NCBI GenBank assembly: GCA_025331125.1
Contig: JAOALB010000065.1
Coordinates: 62,001-126,000, forward strand
From: Mycogone perniciosa
Taxonomy: Eukaryota > Ascomycota > Sordariomycetes > Hypocreales > Hypocreaceae
Direction: 5' to 3'
DNA length: 64,000 nucleotides
Shown here: positions 12,635 through 24,693 of the stretch, in pieces
How positions within the stretch are numbered: the stretch's first letter is position 1
Layout of the letters: every line of letters starts with the position of its first letter
Position numbers and translations under genes: made by a program
Notes under the pieces: model-generated
The model's input: the letters and a program-made list of their open reading frames with translations, nothing else
Told to the model about the DNA's origin: nothing
Database searches by the model: none

Positions 12635-15600
12635 ATGACTTCCGCTTCCGCCTCCCCCCAGGGATTCCCCTTTGGCAACGACGCCGACGAACCTCTCATC
12701 TTCGATCACGGCCGCGAAGCTGAACCCCGCAATCCATCAGCTCCCGCCAACCAGCAGCGCGCCTCCATAGACTCCAACCTCCTATCTCCCTTTCTGTCGC
12801 GAGTCAATAGCGACTCCCTCTCGCCTTCTGCCAACCACTTTGAGACGCCTGCCGGATCAACCTCTACCCTAAGTCATTATCAGTCCAGCGACTTCAGTGA
12901 CTTTGAGGACGACCTCTTCTTTGGCGCCAACTTCTCTAACCCTGAAGTCGGGACGCCATCCTTTCTAGATGACCAGAGTGTGTGGGATTTGTCTCTGAAC
13001 AATACTACCTCTGTTGTTGAGCCTCAACACAATGTTGACAGCGAAGCTTTATACCCTTTAACGCCTGACCAAACAGACTCAATTCATACCGTGTCGCCTA
13101 GGAGCGACCAGAGACCAACCCTCACGCGGCCGGACCCAGATCGACTCCCCAACTCCATCTCACCACAAGAGCTCCAAATGCCCTTCAAATCCAAATCAAG
13201 ACCGACGATTGTCCCAATATCCCAGCTGACACCAAGCCAGAGTGGCAGCGGCCGGTCCAGTGAAGACGGCCTGGCGCCTGCTCCAGTTGACATGCGGTGC
13301 CAGAGCCCCCGTGTCACTGTCTCAGTATGGGACAAGGATGACAGTGGCCCTGTTCACACAGTTGAGCGCACCTTCGGGGATAGCCAATCCACAGTACGTG
13401 GGGGCATCGAGTCAGCAGGGGACCTGATTTCTTCGGCGAGGCAGGAGCAAAGTCATGCTCCCGAACCTAGGGATACCATGGGCCAGTGGCGACGTGACCC
13501 CGTTACAGGACTTGCTGGCCTGGACCCAAAACGACGCCCTCTCTCGGAGATCGCTAGCATCAATGAGATAGTTAGTCGCCGAGAAATCGAGGAGCGGAAT
13601 CAGGAAGTCGGCAGATGGTTGTCGAACGATCTCGACGACCTAAGTGTTCCACATGAGCCTTCCCCTGAGCATATCAAGGGGGCTGAAGAAACAGGCCGCA
13701 ACAGCAACGATAGCATCCCGCTGGGAGATCAAACGGAGAATCGTTATATCCCCGGTCAGACTTACTACCACCCCAGCAATGGTGGTCAAATGACAGACGA
13801 GGACTTCAACATCATATACGGGAATCGCAATTGGGCTGACGCTCCTGTACTCCATTCTATAAACACGGGTATGCCGGGTCAGCATCAACCACAGACCTCA
13901 CAAGCTGCTATCGAGAAGTTCGAGAGGATGTGTCGTGATAATGATTCCATCATCTCTCGGGCAGCGACCTGGGGAACCCGTCGACGAAGTCTCCCTAGTG
14001 TCATTGACCTGGACATCGAAGGCATCACAAGTGGCAACTTCTTGAAGAAGCTCTCCATCAGCCGAGGCGGTGACAGGAGCAACAAACCAGGCAGCCTCTT
14101 AAAAGACCTTCGCGGTCTCGTTCGACGACCCAGTGCCACTCAAATGCGGAAACGGTCTCGTAGTGGACAAGGCGAGGCACTGCTTCCACAAGAAGAGTCA
14201 CAAGCAGCTCAAGGCAAGCGCGAGAGCCTGTCTCCCACATCACGTGCTACAAACTGGGGGAGAAAACAAACTCCAAGTATCAACACTGCGTTGGTGTCCA
14301 TGGGTCAAAATTTTGCATCAATAGGAGCATCCCACTCGCGAAGTGGCTCCATTGGTTGTGCCCCCCCTGCCCCTGCCAAAGGACCGCTCTCTGGACTCAG
14401 CGTAAAGAACACGCTAAGGCGGCCTCGAAGCAAGTCCGATCTGCCCAAGCCGACTTCTAGCTCAGAAAATCACTCGAACCTTGTCCAGATGTGGAGGAGA
14501 TCTGGTGGTCCACCTGTTGCGACTCTTGCTCATGTTGAGGTGGATGATGATGAGGACGAGGATGACGACTTCTATGAGGATAATGATATGAAGATGAACC
14601 CCAATATAATCGACGATATCACGCCAAACTTCACCGGCTTCCAGCAGCATATTCAGACCTTGAACCCTGGTCTACCGCCGGAGCACGGGTACCTCGTGGA
14701 TCGCATCGCGCATCAGCAGAGTATCAGATACAAGCAGCTATTGAACGCCAAAGTCAAGCACCTTGGCCTCGGCGCAAACTGTCCTTGTGGTTCGCTTTGT
14801 CTTGCTCTCGGCGGTTCAGCAACTTTGCTAGATTCCAAGGGGGATGCCAAGGGGTTGGATCCCCTATCAACACGTTATGAAGACGATGATGTCACGCCAA
14901 CAGAAGGCGCGATTAGCCATGAGAGCTTCCCTATGGACATCCCCATGCCGCCAACCCAGCATCTGCCGGCCGAGTTTGAGTGCCAACTCTGTTATCAAAA
15001 AAAGAAGTTCAACAAGCCGTCTGATTGGACGAAACATGTGCATGAAGATGTTCAACCCTTTACCTGCACATGGGATAAATGCCGAGATCCCAAAATCTTC
15101 AAGCGCAAGGCAGATTGGGTTCGCCACGAGAATGAAGGCCATCGACACCTTGAATGGTGGACGTGTGATGTTGAGGACTGTCGGCACATATGTTATCGTC
15201 GGGACAACTTCCTACAGCATCTGGTTCGCGAGCACAAGTTTCAGGAGCCCAGGGTCAAGACCAAGGCAGCGATGAAGAAATCAGGCAGCGCCGACCCAAC
15301 CTGGCAAAAGGTTGAACAATGCCATGTGGAGACAATGAAGCAACCCCACGAGGAACCCTGCAGGTTCTGTGGCAAAGTCTTCCCGACATGGAAGAAGCTA
15401 ACAGTCCATCTTGCTAAGCATATGGAGCAGATCTCACTGCCCATTTTGCGCTTGGTGGCAGCTAAAGCCAAGGAGTTGGCTGCGGATACCATCATCAGCC
15501 CGGTGCAGGACCCTCCGCCACGTCATGACATACCTCTCCCAGGTGACCAAACATCACCGGCGTTGCATTACTCGGGCGATGCACAGCAGCAGGTGCTCGC

Positions 15601-16066
15601 AACTCCTCAGATGGCTTATCAACAAGGTCAGGGTCAGGGCCAGTTCATTTACCCTGTGATGCCTCCAGGGCAATTCCAGCAACCTTTTTATTCTCCTCAG
15701 TTTGACAGTATTGGACAAAATTTGCATCAACAATCTCCATTGAATCAAGTTTATGGTCCTGGCCGGCAGGTTCAGGATCTGCCGGTAACATCTGCGCCCT
15801 TCGGACAGGGTCCCAATCCGTACATGGCGATGCCTCCAAATGAGATGGAGCAATTCACGCCGTTGAATGCATTAGGGCTACAAAATATTGGCGGACCTCC
15901 TATGGGTGGACAGATGGGATATGACAGCATCTTAGATCCTTCGAGTGTCAACGGCAGTCCATTCAGTGGCCACGAGACCTTGTCAACCTACTCGCATTCC
16001 CCCCATATCGGCGCCAGCAGTGCCGACGGGGCGTGGGATGACAGGCAGCTATCGGGTTTTCGATAG
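12635..16066 (+). CDS. Large C2H2 zinc-finger protein, 1143 aa, intronless
   Basis: The single exon starts at the first real ATG (MTSASASPQG); the frame is open for 28 more codons upstream, but only from a TTG. The long N-terminal region is Ser/Pro-rich and disordered-looking, with an acidic stretch near residues 635-655. The C2H2 array occupies roughly residues 780-930: a degenerate finger beginning FECQLC, one beginning PFTCTWDKC with a KIFKRKADWVRH spacer, a WWTCDVEDC finger ending HLVREH, and a final PCRFCGKVF finger ending HLAKH. The tail is rich in Gln, Pro and Met. This finger arrangement recurs in ascomycete nuclear C2H2 proteins. It is probably a DNA-binding regulator; targets unknown. 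Confident as a gene, moderate as a transcription factor. Confidence 0.9.
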   Translation: MTSASASPQGFPFGNDADEPLIFDHGREAEPRNPSAPANQQRASIDSNLLSPFLSRVNSDSLSPSANHFETPAGSTSTLSHYQSSDFSDFEDDLFFGANFSNPEVGTPSFLDDQSVWDLSLNNTTSVVEPQHNVDSEALYPLTPDQTDSIHTVSPRSDQRPTLTRPDPDRLPNSISPQELQMPFKSKSRPTIVPISQLTPSQSGSGRSSEDGLAPAPVDMRCQSPRVTVSVWDKDDSGPVHTVERTFGDSQSTVRGGIESAGDLISSARQEQSHAPEPRDTMGQWRRDPVTGLAGLDPKRRPLSEIASINEIVSRREIEERNQEVGRWLSNDLDDLSVPHEPSPEHIKGAEETGRNSNDSIPLGDQTENRYIPGQTYYHPSNGGQMTDEDFNIIYGNRNWADAPVLHSINTGMPGQHQPQTSQAAIEKFERMCRDNDSIISRAATWGTRRRSLPSVIDLDIEGITSGNFLKKLSISRGGDRSNKPGSLLKDLRGLVRRPSATQMRKRSRSGQGEALLPQEESQAAQGKRESLSPTSRATNWGRKQTPSINTALVSMGQNFASIGASHSRSGSIGCAPPAPAKGPLSGLSVKNTLRRPRSKSDLPKPTSSSENHSNLVQMWRRSGGPPVATLAHVEVDDDEDEDDDFYEDNDMKMNPNIIDDITPNFTGFQQHIQTLNPGLPPEHGYLVDRIAHQQSIRYKQLLNAKVKHLGLGANCPCGSLCLALGGSATLLDSKGDAKGLDPLSTRYEDDDVTPTEGAISHESFPMDIPMPPTQHLPAEFECQLCYQKKKFNKPSDWTKHVHEDVQPFTCTWDKCRDPKIFKRKADWVRHENEGHRHLEWWTCDVEDCRHICYRRDNFLQHLVREHKFQEPRVKTKAAMKKSGSADPTWQKVEQCHVETMKQPHEEPCRFCGKVFPTWKKLTVHLAKHMEQISLPILRLVAAKAKELAADTIISPVQDPPPRHDIPLPGDQTSPALHYSGDAQQQVLATPQMAYQQGQGQGQFIYPVMPPGQFQQPFYSPQFDSIGQNLHQQSPLNQVYGPGRQVQDLPVTSAPFGQGPNPYMAMPPNEMEQFTPLNALGLQNIGGPPMGGQMGYDSILDPSSVNGSPFSGHETLSTYSHSPHIGASSADGAWDDRQLSGFR

Positions 16067-17908
16067 GGCCCGAAAAGGCCGCTTTTTTTCTTCTCTTCAT
16101 GCTTCTTTTGACCTTGTTGGCTTTTTGGGTGACTGGATGATTGGATGAATATCACGAAAATGCGGATGGAGCATCAAGATACGAGGAATGATGTTTGACT
16201 ATTTTCTTTTTCTTGGAAACGATAACGGGACAGGTTTGGATTGGGCATACAGCGATGTACACAATGGAGGATTCCCTACTCCTTTATTTCCTTTCATGTA
16301 TCCTCATTATGGGTACGGTTTGCTAAGCGGGATCCGGCTCTTTACTATCATTAGTAAAGACGGACGGTTTCTGTCTTATACGAGCCACGATACAGATACA
16401 GGTGTTGATTGTGGGCAACGGCGCTAGGAGTCGAAGGGTGAACAGTTCAGCATGGGAACAGCATGAGGAATGCAGTTTTTATTCGGCGTATATACTTTTT
16501 GTACAGAATCAAGACATTTTCACCCAACAGGACTAATGTCTTGTGACAAACGAAGGAATTCGGCATGCACGGCCCAATGGAATGTGGCAGGGTCGAGATT
16601 GGGGTCGAGATTGAGGAGGAGTGTCAACAATGACGTACCAATCGGCAGAGAAGTGTCTAGGACGCCATAAATAGCACAAGATGGAGATGGGCTCCCTCTG
16701 AGTCCTCATGATGTACTTGGTACGGAGGCAGGGGTTTGCCAAGCGATACGTGAAGCGGAGGCTCCATGAATGATATCCATGCATGTCAGGGCGCTTAATA
16801 TTTGCTATGACTTGAGGCCGAAGCAATGGCATGTTTAGCATTCGTGTTGGTGGGGGGTGGTGGTGGTTTCAGAGCCGTCCCAGCGCCACCCCTAGCAGCC
16901 AATGGCGCGAATACAGCGATCTATGGGCGGTTCCCCTAGCGCAGGTCCACTGATCCAGCCACTATTAAGCAGCGATCCCTAGGGGACCGGACGGTAAAGC
17001 CCAGCCTCGGTGAGTTATGTAGTATCTATTATGTACTACTTGCAACCTACCTACCTATGAGACTTCTGACGACCATCTCCGGTCTATTGTGCAGGAGGAT
17101 CTCAAAGTCTCAAACCGCCCGCCTATCTAGTAGTAAGCGCCGACACTGCCAGACTCCTCTCTCCAAGCCTACAATGGGCATTGTGTGCATACCCTCAGAT
17201 GGCGATGTCTCTGGAAGGAGGGGACGGGGTAAGGCTTCATGTTTCAACCCATAGAAAGCATTGCCACGTCGTCCACTTTCGTCTTCGCTTTGGCCTCCCT
17301 CTTTTTCTTTTGTCCCTCTTCATCGTCTCATTTGGGAAACTGTCACTCCGTTAGGTGCATTAGGCCGTCTGTCAGCTTCTCATGTAGTCGTTGGCGACGT
17401 TTCATATCTATCAACTCTATACAGACCTTTCTTCTTCCTATCCTCCCTCTCTTCCCTCTCCTCTACTTCTTCCTCTCTTTCAGATATTCTTCATCTAATT
17501 CACCCAACTCGTCCCGCGGGTATTGGGGGAAATCCTTGGACTTTTGGGCATCGTGTTTGCCGATTTTTCCTTTTCTCTTCTTTCCGGGTTGATTCCTGGC
17601 CACTTTCATCATTCTGTCCTCAAGTGGGTTGCTTTTGTTTTTCAAGGCGTGGACGCTTTTTGTTTTTACCGTTTTTTTCTCCCCTCGATACCAAAGTTTG
17701 ATGTTTCCTTGTTCTTAAAGTTGGATTTATGTGACGACGAAAACACGAAGAAACGACGCTTCTCGAAACGAATTGAGTTGGATATCGTATTGGATAACGC
17801 CACATATCGATCGATATCAACTACTATATATCTCCTATTCACAGCAAGCTTAGAAACAAAACACGAAACCCGACTCTTTTTGGTCTTCAATTATAAGTGC
17901 CGGAAATT
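16067..17908. other. Intergenic: 3' end of C2H2 gene and CT-rich promoter/leader of TRP-like gene
   Basis: No gene is supported. The segment from about 17,240 to 17,600 is strongly pyrimidine-rich (CTT/CCT tracts), a common feature of highly expressed filamentous-fungal promoters and leaders. Frames of up to 146 aa here are low-complexity Ser/Phe/Leu translations of that tract and are not counted as genes. Confidence 0.55.
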
Positions 17909-20358
17909 ATGGCTCGCTCTAAACACTGGACGTTATGGAGGGTAATATGGACAAGTGCGGTGTTGGCGACGGGGTCAGTGGGACAACAAATTCTGCAAAC
18001 AAGCGGATTTGACGATTGTGGAAGTGACACGACGATCAAGGTTGACAAGCTCGACATCAGCTACAACAACGACAACAAGACGGTCATCTTTGATGTTGCT
18101 GGTTCCAGCTCCAAACGCCAAAACGTCACCGCGACTCTTACTGTCACAGCATATGGCAACACGGTCTTCACAAAAAAGTTCAATCCTTGCGATTCCGGAA
18201 CCTTTGTTAACCAGTTATGTCCTCTCCCAGTTGGAACCTTTGCGGCTCGCGGATCTCAGCAAATTCCTCCTCAGTTTGCGTCTATGGTTCCGGATATCGC
18301 CTTCAAGATCCCTGATATCTTGGCAATGGCAACTCTGGAGCTGAATAGCCTTAGTGGTGGGGGCAAGGTTGCCTGTATTCAGTCCCAGGTCTCAAACGGC
18401 AAGACTGTTGACATGCCTGTTATTTCATACGTTGCCGGCGGAATTGCTGGCGCTGCCTTGATCATCAGCGGAGTCTCTGCAGCTAGCGCTGCTGTGTCTG
18501 CCGGTGGTGCTGCTGCCTCGGGTGCGGGAGTGGGTGGTGTCTCCCCCAGCTTTGTTCAAGTTGCAGGCTGGTTCCAGGGTATGGCCATGAACGGCATGCT
18601 CTCTGTCAACTATCCGCCTATTTATCGCAACTTTGCCAAGAACTTTGCCTTCTCTACTGGCCTGGTCCCGTGGAACGGACTTCTGTCTGTCATCGACAAC
18701 TTCCGAGCCAAGACCGGCGGTAACCTCACAAACGACAGTGTTGAATTCCTCAGGAATGCGACATTGAAGTTCCCAGATGGGTCGACCAGCAAGCCGGCCC
18801 GTCCCTTCTTTCTTGCTAAGCGTACCTCAGAGTTGTTCATAGAACTGGCTGAGCGCCAAATCGACACGTCTATCAACACCACCTCTCCTGACCAGGGTAA
18901 CTCTGGAATACAGGGTGATATTAAGCACGCTGTATCCGGCATCCGAGCTTTCGCAGAGAAGTTGAGTGTCCCCAAGTCGGACATTTTCATGACGGCACTC
19001 CTCATTGTTGCCATAGTCATTGGTGCCATTGTCGTGGGCATTCTTCTTGTTAAGGGTGTGCTGGAGCTTTGGGCCCTATTCGGCAGCTTTCCTCAAGCAC
19101 TGGCTGGATTCCGTGAGCATTACTGGAGATCCATTGCCCGGACCATCACCTCACTCATCCTGCTCCTATACGGTGTTTGGGTGCTCTACTGTGTCTTTCA
19201 ATTCACGCTCGGTGACTCCTGGGCTGCCAAGGTACTTGCTGGCGTGACGTTGGGGCTTTTCACTTCCATCCTATTTTTCTTCGCTTTCAAGATCTGGAGC
19301 ACTGCTAGAAGGCTCAAGGCCGAGGATGGTGATGCGAGCAGACTGTACGAGGATAAGTCCATTTGGGTCAAGTACTCAATGTTCTATGATGCTTATCGCC
19401 AGAACTATTGGTGGCTCTTCATCCCTTTTATTGTCTACATGATCATCAAGGGCTGTGTTCTCGCCGCTGCAGATGGCCATGGTATGGTACAGACCATTGC
19501 CATGCTTGTAATCGAGGCAATTTTCCTAGGTCTGTTACTCTGGAGCCGCCCCTACGAACGCCGCTCCGGAAACATCATCAACATTGCCATTCAAGTCGTC
19601 CGTGTGCTGTCTGTTGCCTGCATTTTGGTCTTCGTTGAGGAGTTTGGCGTCAGCCAGACGACCCAGACTGTCACTGGCGTCGTCTTGATTGCCACTCAAT
19701 CCACACTGACGGCTATTCTCGCCATCCTCATTATCTGGAATGTCATCTCTACCTGCGTCAAGATGAACCCACACCGCAAGCGCAGAAAGGAGATGGGTAA
19801 GTTTTTATTTTATTTTGTTGTTCACCATTTAGCAATAACGTCTAACATGTTCCCGCAGAGAAGATGCGTGACATGGACACCCTAACGCCCTTGGACGCTC
19901 GAAACTCCCTCCTTCTCCTTAACCGCCCCAAAAACACTGAGGCGGCCATGTACTCCATCCCGACTGAGAGGGCGGATACACAGCGACCTCCTTCTTTCTC
20001 AACCCAAGCAGAGCGTTATTACCCGCTTGCAGATGTATACAGGCCGTCAAGAGCGCCTTCAACAGCCACGTCTGGTGGGCCTTTGAACCGGGCGTTGACG
20101 CCAGCAGTAGGCAACCGAGGATTTACACCAACAATAAGCGAGTCGAACGAGGCCTCCCAAAACCTCGTCCAAGGCGCGGCACCAGTCAGCATGAATGGGC
20201 ACCGTGCAAATCACTCAAGAGATTCAAGTATGGGCCAAGAGTATGGCATGCGAGAATACATACGACCACAGGAGTTTGTGCGACCCCAGGAGTATGGGAG
20301 GGGGTACCAACAACCTTACGGCTACAGCTACAACAATGCAGGTTACCGAGGGTTTTAA
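17909..20358 (+). CDS. TRP-like ion channel / flavin carrier (FLC) family membrane protein, 795 aa
   Basis: Exons 17909-19796 and 19859-20358 join across a 62-bp intron (donor GTAAGT). The start is the ATG of MARSKHWTLW; 12 bases upstream in frame is only a GTG. Residues 1-29 form a signal peptide. A Cys-containing ML-like lumenal domain follows (about 30-170), then about nine hydrophobic segments from about 175 to 620 separated by short loops, as in the fungal TRP-like/Flc/Pkd2 family. The C-terminal tail (about 630-795) is cytoplasmic, Ser/Arg/Tyr-rich, with repeats of the type RPQEF/RPQEY and a GYQQPYGYSY end. Yeast Flc proteins act in FAD transport into the ER, calcium handling and cell-wall integrity. 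Which of these applies here is inference. Confidence 0.9.
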
Positions 20359-21020
20359 TCCTGTTATGACGGGTATCTGATGATGCCGTGCTGAAAGAAG
20401 GGGAGTGGATGTTCCAAATATTGCGTTCATTTTTATTTCATTTGTTGGAGTCATTGCACGGCGTTAGGTGTGCTCGCATATTCATTCTTTTATACCCCAG
20501 GCACATGCGAGGCCGACAAGCGTATGCTATATACCCAGAAGGAAGGTGAAAGCGACGACGAAGGATTGGAAATCATGAGAGATGTATTATGAGCATGACT
20601 AGTAATGCTAAAGACTATCTTTAAATAGACGACTTGAATATATAGACAAATTTATCCTCTGACACATCTCCTCTGGTAGTGGCCTACCACCCTGTACGAT
20701 GGAAAGAACACATCATAGCATGTCTAGAGAACAATAGTCATCATTCAAAATTGGGAAAACTGGCAAGTGCTTATCTTTGGGCGATTTGAAACTGGTCTAT
20801 ACTGAACGTGATAGCAATAAACAGGGCAGATGCACCTGTGATACATACCGACTTACATGGGGTAGTAAATAGCCCAAGACCGCAACGATAGTCAAACTCC
20901 AGCTTCCAGGCAGAAAACAAAACAGGGGGGGTGGGTATGCGATAATAGTGATTGGTATAAAAGATTAGGGCTGCAGGATGCCAAATGGCTTTCCTTCTTC
21001 AAACCCTCTCAGAAAAAACG
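20359..21020. other. Intergenic between convergent TRP-like gene and VPS9
   Basis: This 0.66-kb stretch lies between two convergent genes and should hold both 3' untranslated regions. No coding frame or repeat of note is seen. Confidence 0.6.
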
Positions 21021-23817
21021 CTATGTGGACAATGCGAGGCAGGCATCGACGGCCAATCCAACTCTGTTTCGGAGCCAAGTCAGCAAAGAGAGTGTGTGGA
21101 TTTTTGGCATTTTATTTGAACGACTTACCTTCCCTCCTTCTGATACACCACATCGCTAATGATCTCCTTGTCCAGGTCTGGGAACATGCCGGCCAGGGTT
21201 TCCACGATATTCGCATGCTCGGCGCGGTGTAGGCGCTGCGCCTCGGCCACCTCAGCGCTTGCCTGTCGAGCTGCTGCCTCCTCTGCAGATAGAGTATGTC
21301 TCGATTCCGGACGCCGTCCACTATCCCTCAGTTCTTCTCTACTACGTCGAATAGGTAGAGGTTCGGGCGGTCCTAACGGGCGAGACGCAGCGGGCGAGGG
21401 GCGTGCAGATGATGAGGCGCCTTCATCGGAGAATATCCGCCCAATGGTTGTGAGCGGATTCTGGATCGTCCTCAAAAGGCCACTGATAGGCGCCCGGTCG
21501 TCAACATTGTCTCCATCATTCAACTCTGTTGACCGGCGTGGTGTGGATGGTCCTGCGCCATCCATAGAGGCTCGTCCCCTTGCCTCCCCAGGATATAGAG
21601 ACGTCTTTTCATTGAAAGTAGGCCGCTGTGGTACCTTGGGAGACATGGCTTGGTGCTTTTCTGCAATCGCTGAAACAGCGGCCTCGACATTCTTTTCGAA
21701 TTCTTCGTCAGTGATTGTCAATGATGTGCGGTCCATGTTCTCAATGAACTGGATTGCACCCATCTGTTCAGAGACATTAGTACTAAAACATCGCCAAAAG
21801 AGGAGGACGGCATATAAAACTAACAAGGGAGGAGAGATAGTAGCCCGCTTCACCACCTAGCTTCTCCTGGTTACGGAACCGTAGAATATACTGCACGTTG
21901 GATACCAAGTGTTCTGGGTTTGACTGCAGAACCACATAGATGAGTAAGGGCATGAAAGAGTCAGCTGATGAGTCCGACTTATTGTGTTTCAAGAGGCCTG
22001 AGAATGTGAGCAGATATCTTGGAAATTGTTATTGAAGCAACGTACCGAATATGACTTTGCAACAGTTTAGGACACAAATTATCTTGTCCCTGGGGGCCCT
22101 ATATGACTTGATCTTCAACAATTCTGTGTATTTCGTCAGTGTCATGGAATTTCCGCCGGCCAAGTTGAGGGGGCTTACCTTGTTGCGCAAGCTTCAAGAA
22201 GCGCCGGCCACTGTCGCCAACCTGTGGTATATCCAGATGCTCTTCTCTTACCCACCCATAGATATTGATCTTCTGTGTTACGATGTCATCTCGCTCCACG
22301 TCTTCCTGGTGCTGACCCCGCCGGCCAGGTCCCAAAGGCGGATCGCCGCCCTTCCTCTTGGGTTTTGCCCCAGGTATCGGTTTTGGGGGAGGAATAGCTG
22401 GTGAGAATGTCTGCGTGTATAGTCTGTTCATGACGAGCTTTTCCATACCTTCTCGAGCATTGTCGAACTCAGCATCAGAAACGTCTCTCCAGACATCACA
22501 CAGCATCATCTTGTTGGCGATGAAAGCTAAAAAATCGCTAATAATCTTGACTTGTTCGTGGACCATCCACTGACGCTTTCCGAACTCGATGAGGAACGAC
22601 TTGAGATATCTTGCTACAGGATCTGCTTTCTTATTCCGCAGCTGCTCCAAGAACCTGTGGAAGTCGAACGGCAGGGTCGGCTCTGGTTCTGGCTCAGGAG
22701 GCGGCGGCCGATGCATTGGCACAGGAGAGGTTGGCGATGTGACAGTCGGGAGAGACCGTTGATCTCTGGATCTTGGGGGGGTTCCCATGCTTCCATCTTT
22801 GGGGGGCACGGGCGGTCCCTGGTCGTCTAGGTCTTGTTCCTTTGACCGTATACTCGTAGGGGATGATGTCGATATACGCAAGGCATTGAAGTCTTGGAGC
22901 TGGCCAGCAATTGTTGGTACTAGTGGCTCTAGGCTAGACTTCCGAGGTGGGTGTTGGACGGGGCTACTCAGCATCGGCGACGCAATCTCCAATCTAGGAC
23001 TCATAACCTCCACGGCGTCGGGGCCGCCACCAGATTCACTAAATTGCTCCATGATGCTCTGAATCTCAGATTGCGAACCTCCTTCTTGGTCATCCTCGCT
23101 TGCGTATCGCTTGTCATCGGATTCGGGGTTCGATCTCGTAGGGGATATGTCATCTGAGCGGTGGGATCTTGCGGCGGCTGAGGGAGCTCGAGATGGCGGT
23201 TGCGAGGTAATGGGGGTGGGTGGTGTCGGATCAACGTAGTTTGGTTGCTCCGGAGTGAGAAGCTGAGTAGTCGTGTGGTTGGGCGGCGCCAGAGATGGGG
23301 TTGCTTTGACGGGCTTGATCGTCAACACTGAGGACGACATGGCGTCAGATGAGGACTCAGCAGTCGCCGGGCCTTCGTCTATGTTTCCCCTGGGTTCAGT
23401 CGGTGTGGATGAAGTGGAATGCACGTTCGACGGCGTTGAATCTGCTGAGGCTTCAGCGGAGCCCTGCTCGAGCCTTGCGTCTGGCTGCAGACTGGATCCC
23501 TCGTCGTCACCCATCTTGGCAGTCGCTGTTGGGTCGGGCACTGAGATTAGTGAGGATTGTTGAAACTGGTCGTCAGTGTCTGCACCTGGAGGTGCATCTG
23601 GCGGCCTCGTCATGGTGTTGGTTCCTGCGCCCTGTCTCATACCTGCATCTGCAGCCGCAACCCCCGTCGTATAGGCTTCCCGGACAGAAGACGTCAACCC
23701 CGCTGAGGGGTTCTCGATGGATGTCGCCTCGGCATCCGGGCCTATCGCGGACGGCTTCTGTTTATTGCCAGACTGGCCAGGAACCTCGAGAACTCTGGAC
23801 TGATCCAGCGGAGACAT
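21021..23817 (-). CDS. VPS9: Vps9, Rab5-type GTPase exchange factor, 855 aa
   Basis: Five exons in transcription order: 23817-22179, 22123-22046, 21997-21825, 21763-21129 and 21063-21021. The introns are 55, 48, 61 and 65 bp, and all phases agree. The first 370 residues are Ser/Pro/Thr-rich and disordered. A helical-bundle region starts near FHRFLEQLRNKKADPVARYL, and the VPS9 catalytic domain follows (about residues 480-650, including ELLKIKSYRAPRDKI and a PLLIYVVLQSNP segment). A C-terminal CUE ubiquitin-binding domain (about 812-855, HANIVETLAGMFPDLD...VGLAVDACLAL) is completed only by the 43-nt last exon. In yeast, Vps9 activates Vps21/Ypt51 at endosomes and binds ubiquitin through CUE. 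Domain order and length agree with the family, so the assignment is firm. Confidence 0.92.
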
Positions 23818-24693
23818 GCACGTCGAAGATCTCGCGCCTGCGTCGGGGTCAATCGGCAGTTCGTTCCCTCAGCCTCGTTGGCAGCTAAGGCGACTGTCGG
23901 ATTCAGCAGTCGTGAGGGATCACACGCCAAGCTCTCTCTGAGACACAGCTAATCCTTCGGCTTTTCCCCTGTGCGGGCCTTCAAGCAAGGCGGGGCTGAC
24001 CAACAAACGAGAGTAGTATCCCAGTAATATTGGCAGTGATGTTGGCGAGCCTCTGATAAATTCTTCAACACGAGTAGAGGCTCTGGAGCCGGCAGACGTC
24101 GGGTGGCGGCGTCTCACAGGTCGAGTCTCAGGTTGAGTGACGAAACGATCGATGATCAGAATAATGGCAGCCATATGGGCGAATGACCCTCCCATGGTCC
24201 TTGTGGCGTCACCGCTATGGTTGCTAGAGTGGCTTGCTAGAGCGGCCATGGCTGAATTGGGGGGGCTTGACAGCTGGTTTCCAGCGGACCAGGGCCCTGG
24301 GGAGATCCACTGAGGGGGGAAAGCCCCTCTGAGAAGTGCCGATAATAACGACCTCCAACCGTAAACAAACTTTTCTACGAAGTATCACAGTTTGACTCAC
24401 AAAATCTGGGTGCGCCGCATTTGGGTCCCTTATGAGCTTAACTTGTCTCATGGATCATGCAACTGCTGGCAAGCCACCGGCCTTGGTGGGTTTAGACTGA
24501 GGCGGCAAGGCTAACTGATCAGCGACGGCGAAGACTCATCCATCATCATCTAATGACTCTTGGTATCATCAACCCTAACGATGTGTGCTTTTATATATAG
24601 TCCCATATTTAGAGATATAATGGCCAAAACCATTCGCTACAAATATATCCCAACTATTACTTATTACTGTACTGCAGAGAAGATATCTTTCCA
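23818..24693. other. Divergent intergenic region between VPS9 and the DUF4291 gene
   Basis: No gene is seen. It should carry the VPS9 promoter (minus strand) and the DUF4291 promoter. A TTTATATATA sequence at about 24,590-24,600 lies about 95 bp before the DUF4291 ATG and is a plausible TATA element. Confidence 0.5.

Noticed and set aside
21159..21860. 233-aa plus-strand frame
   Set aside because: Antisense shadow of the VPS9 C-terminal exon.
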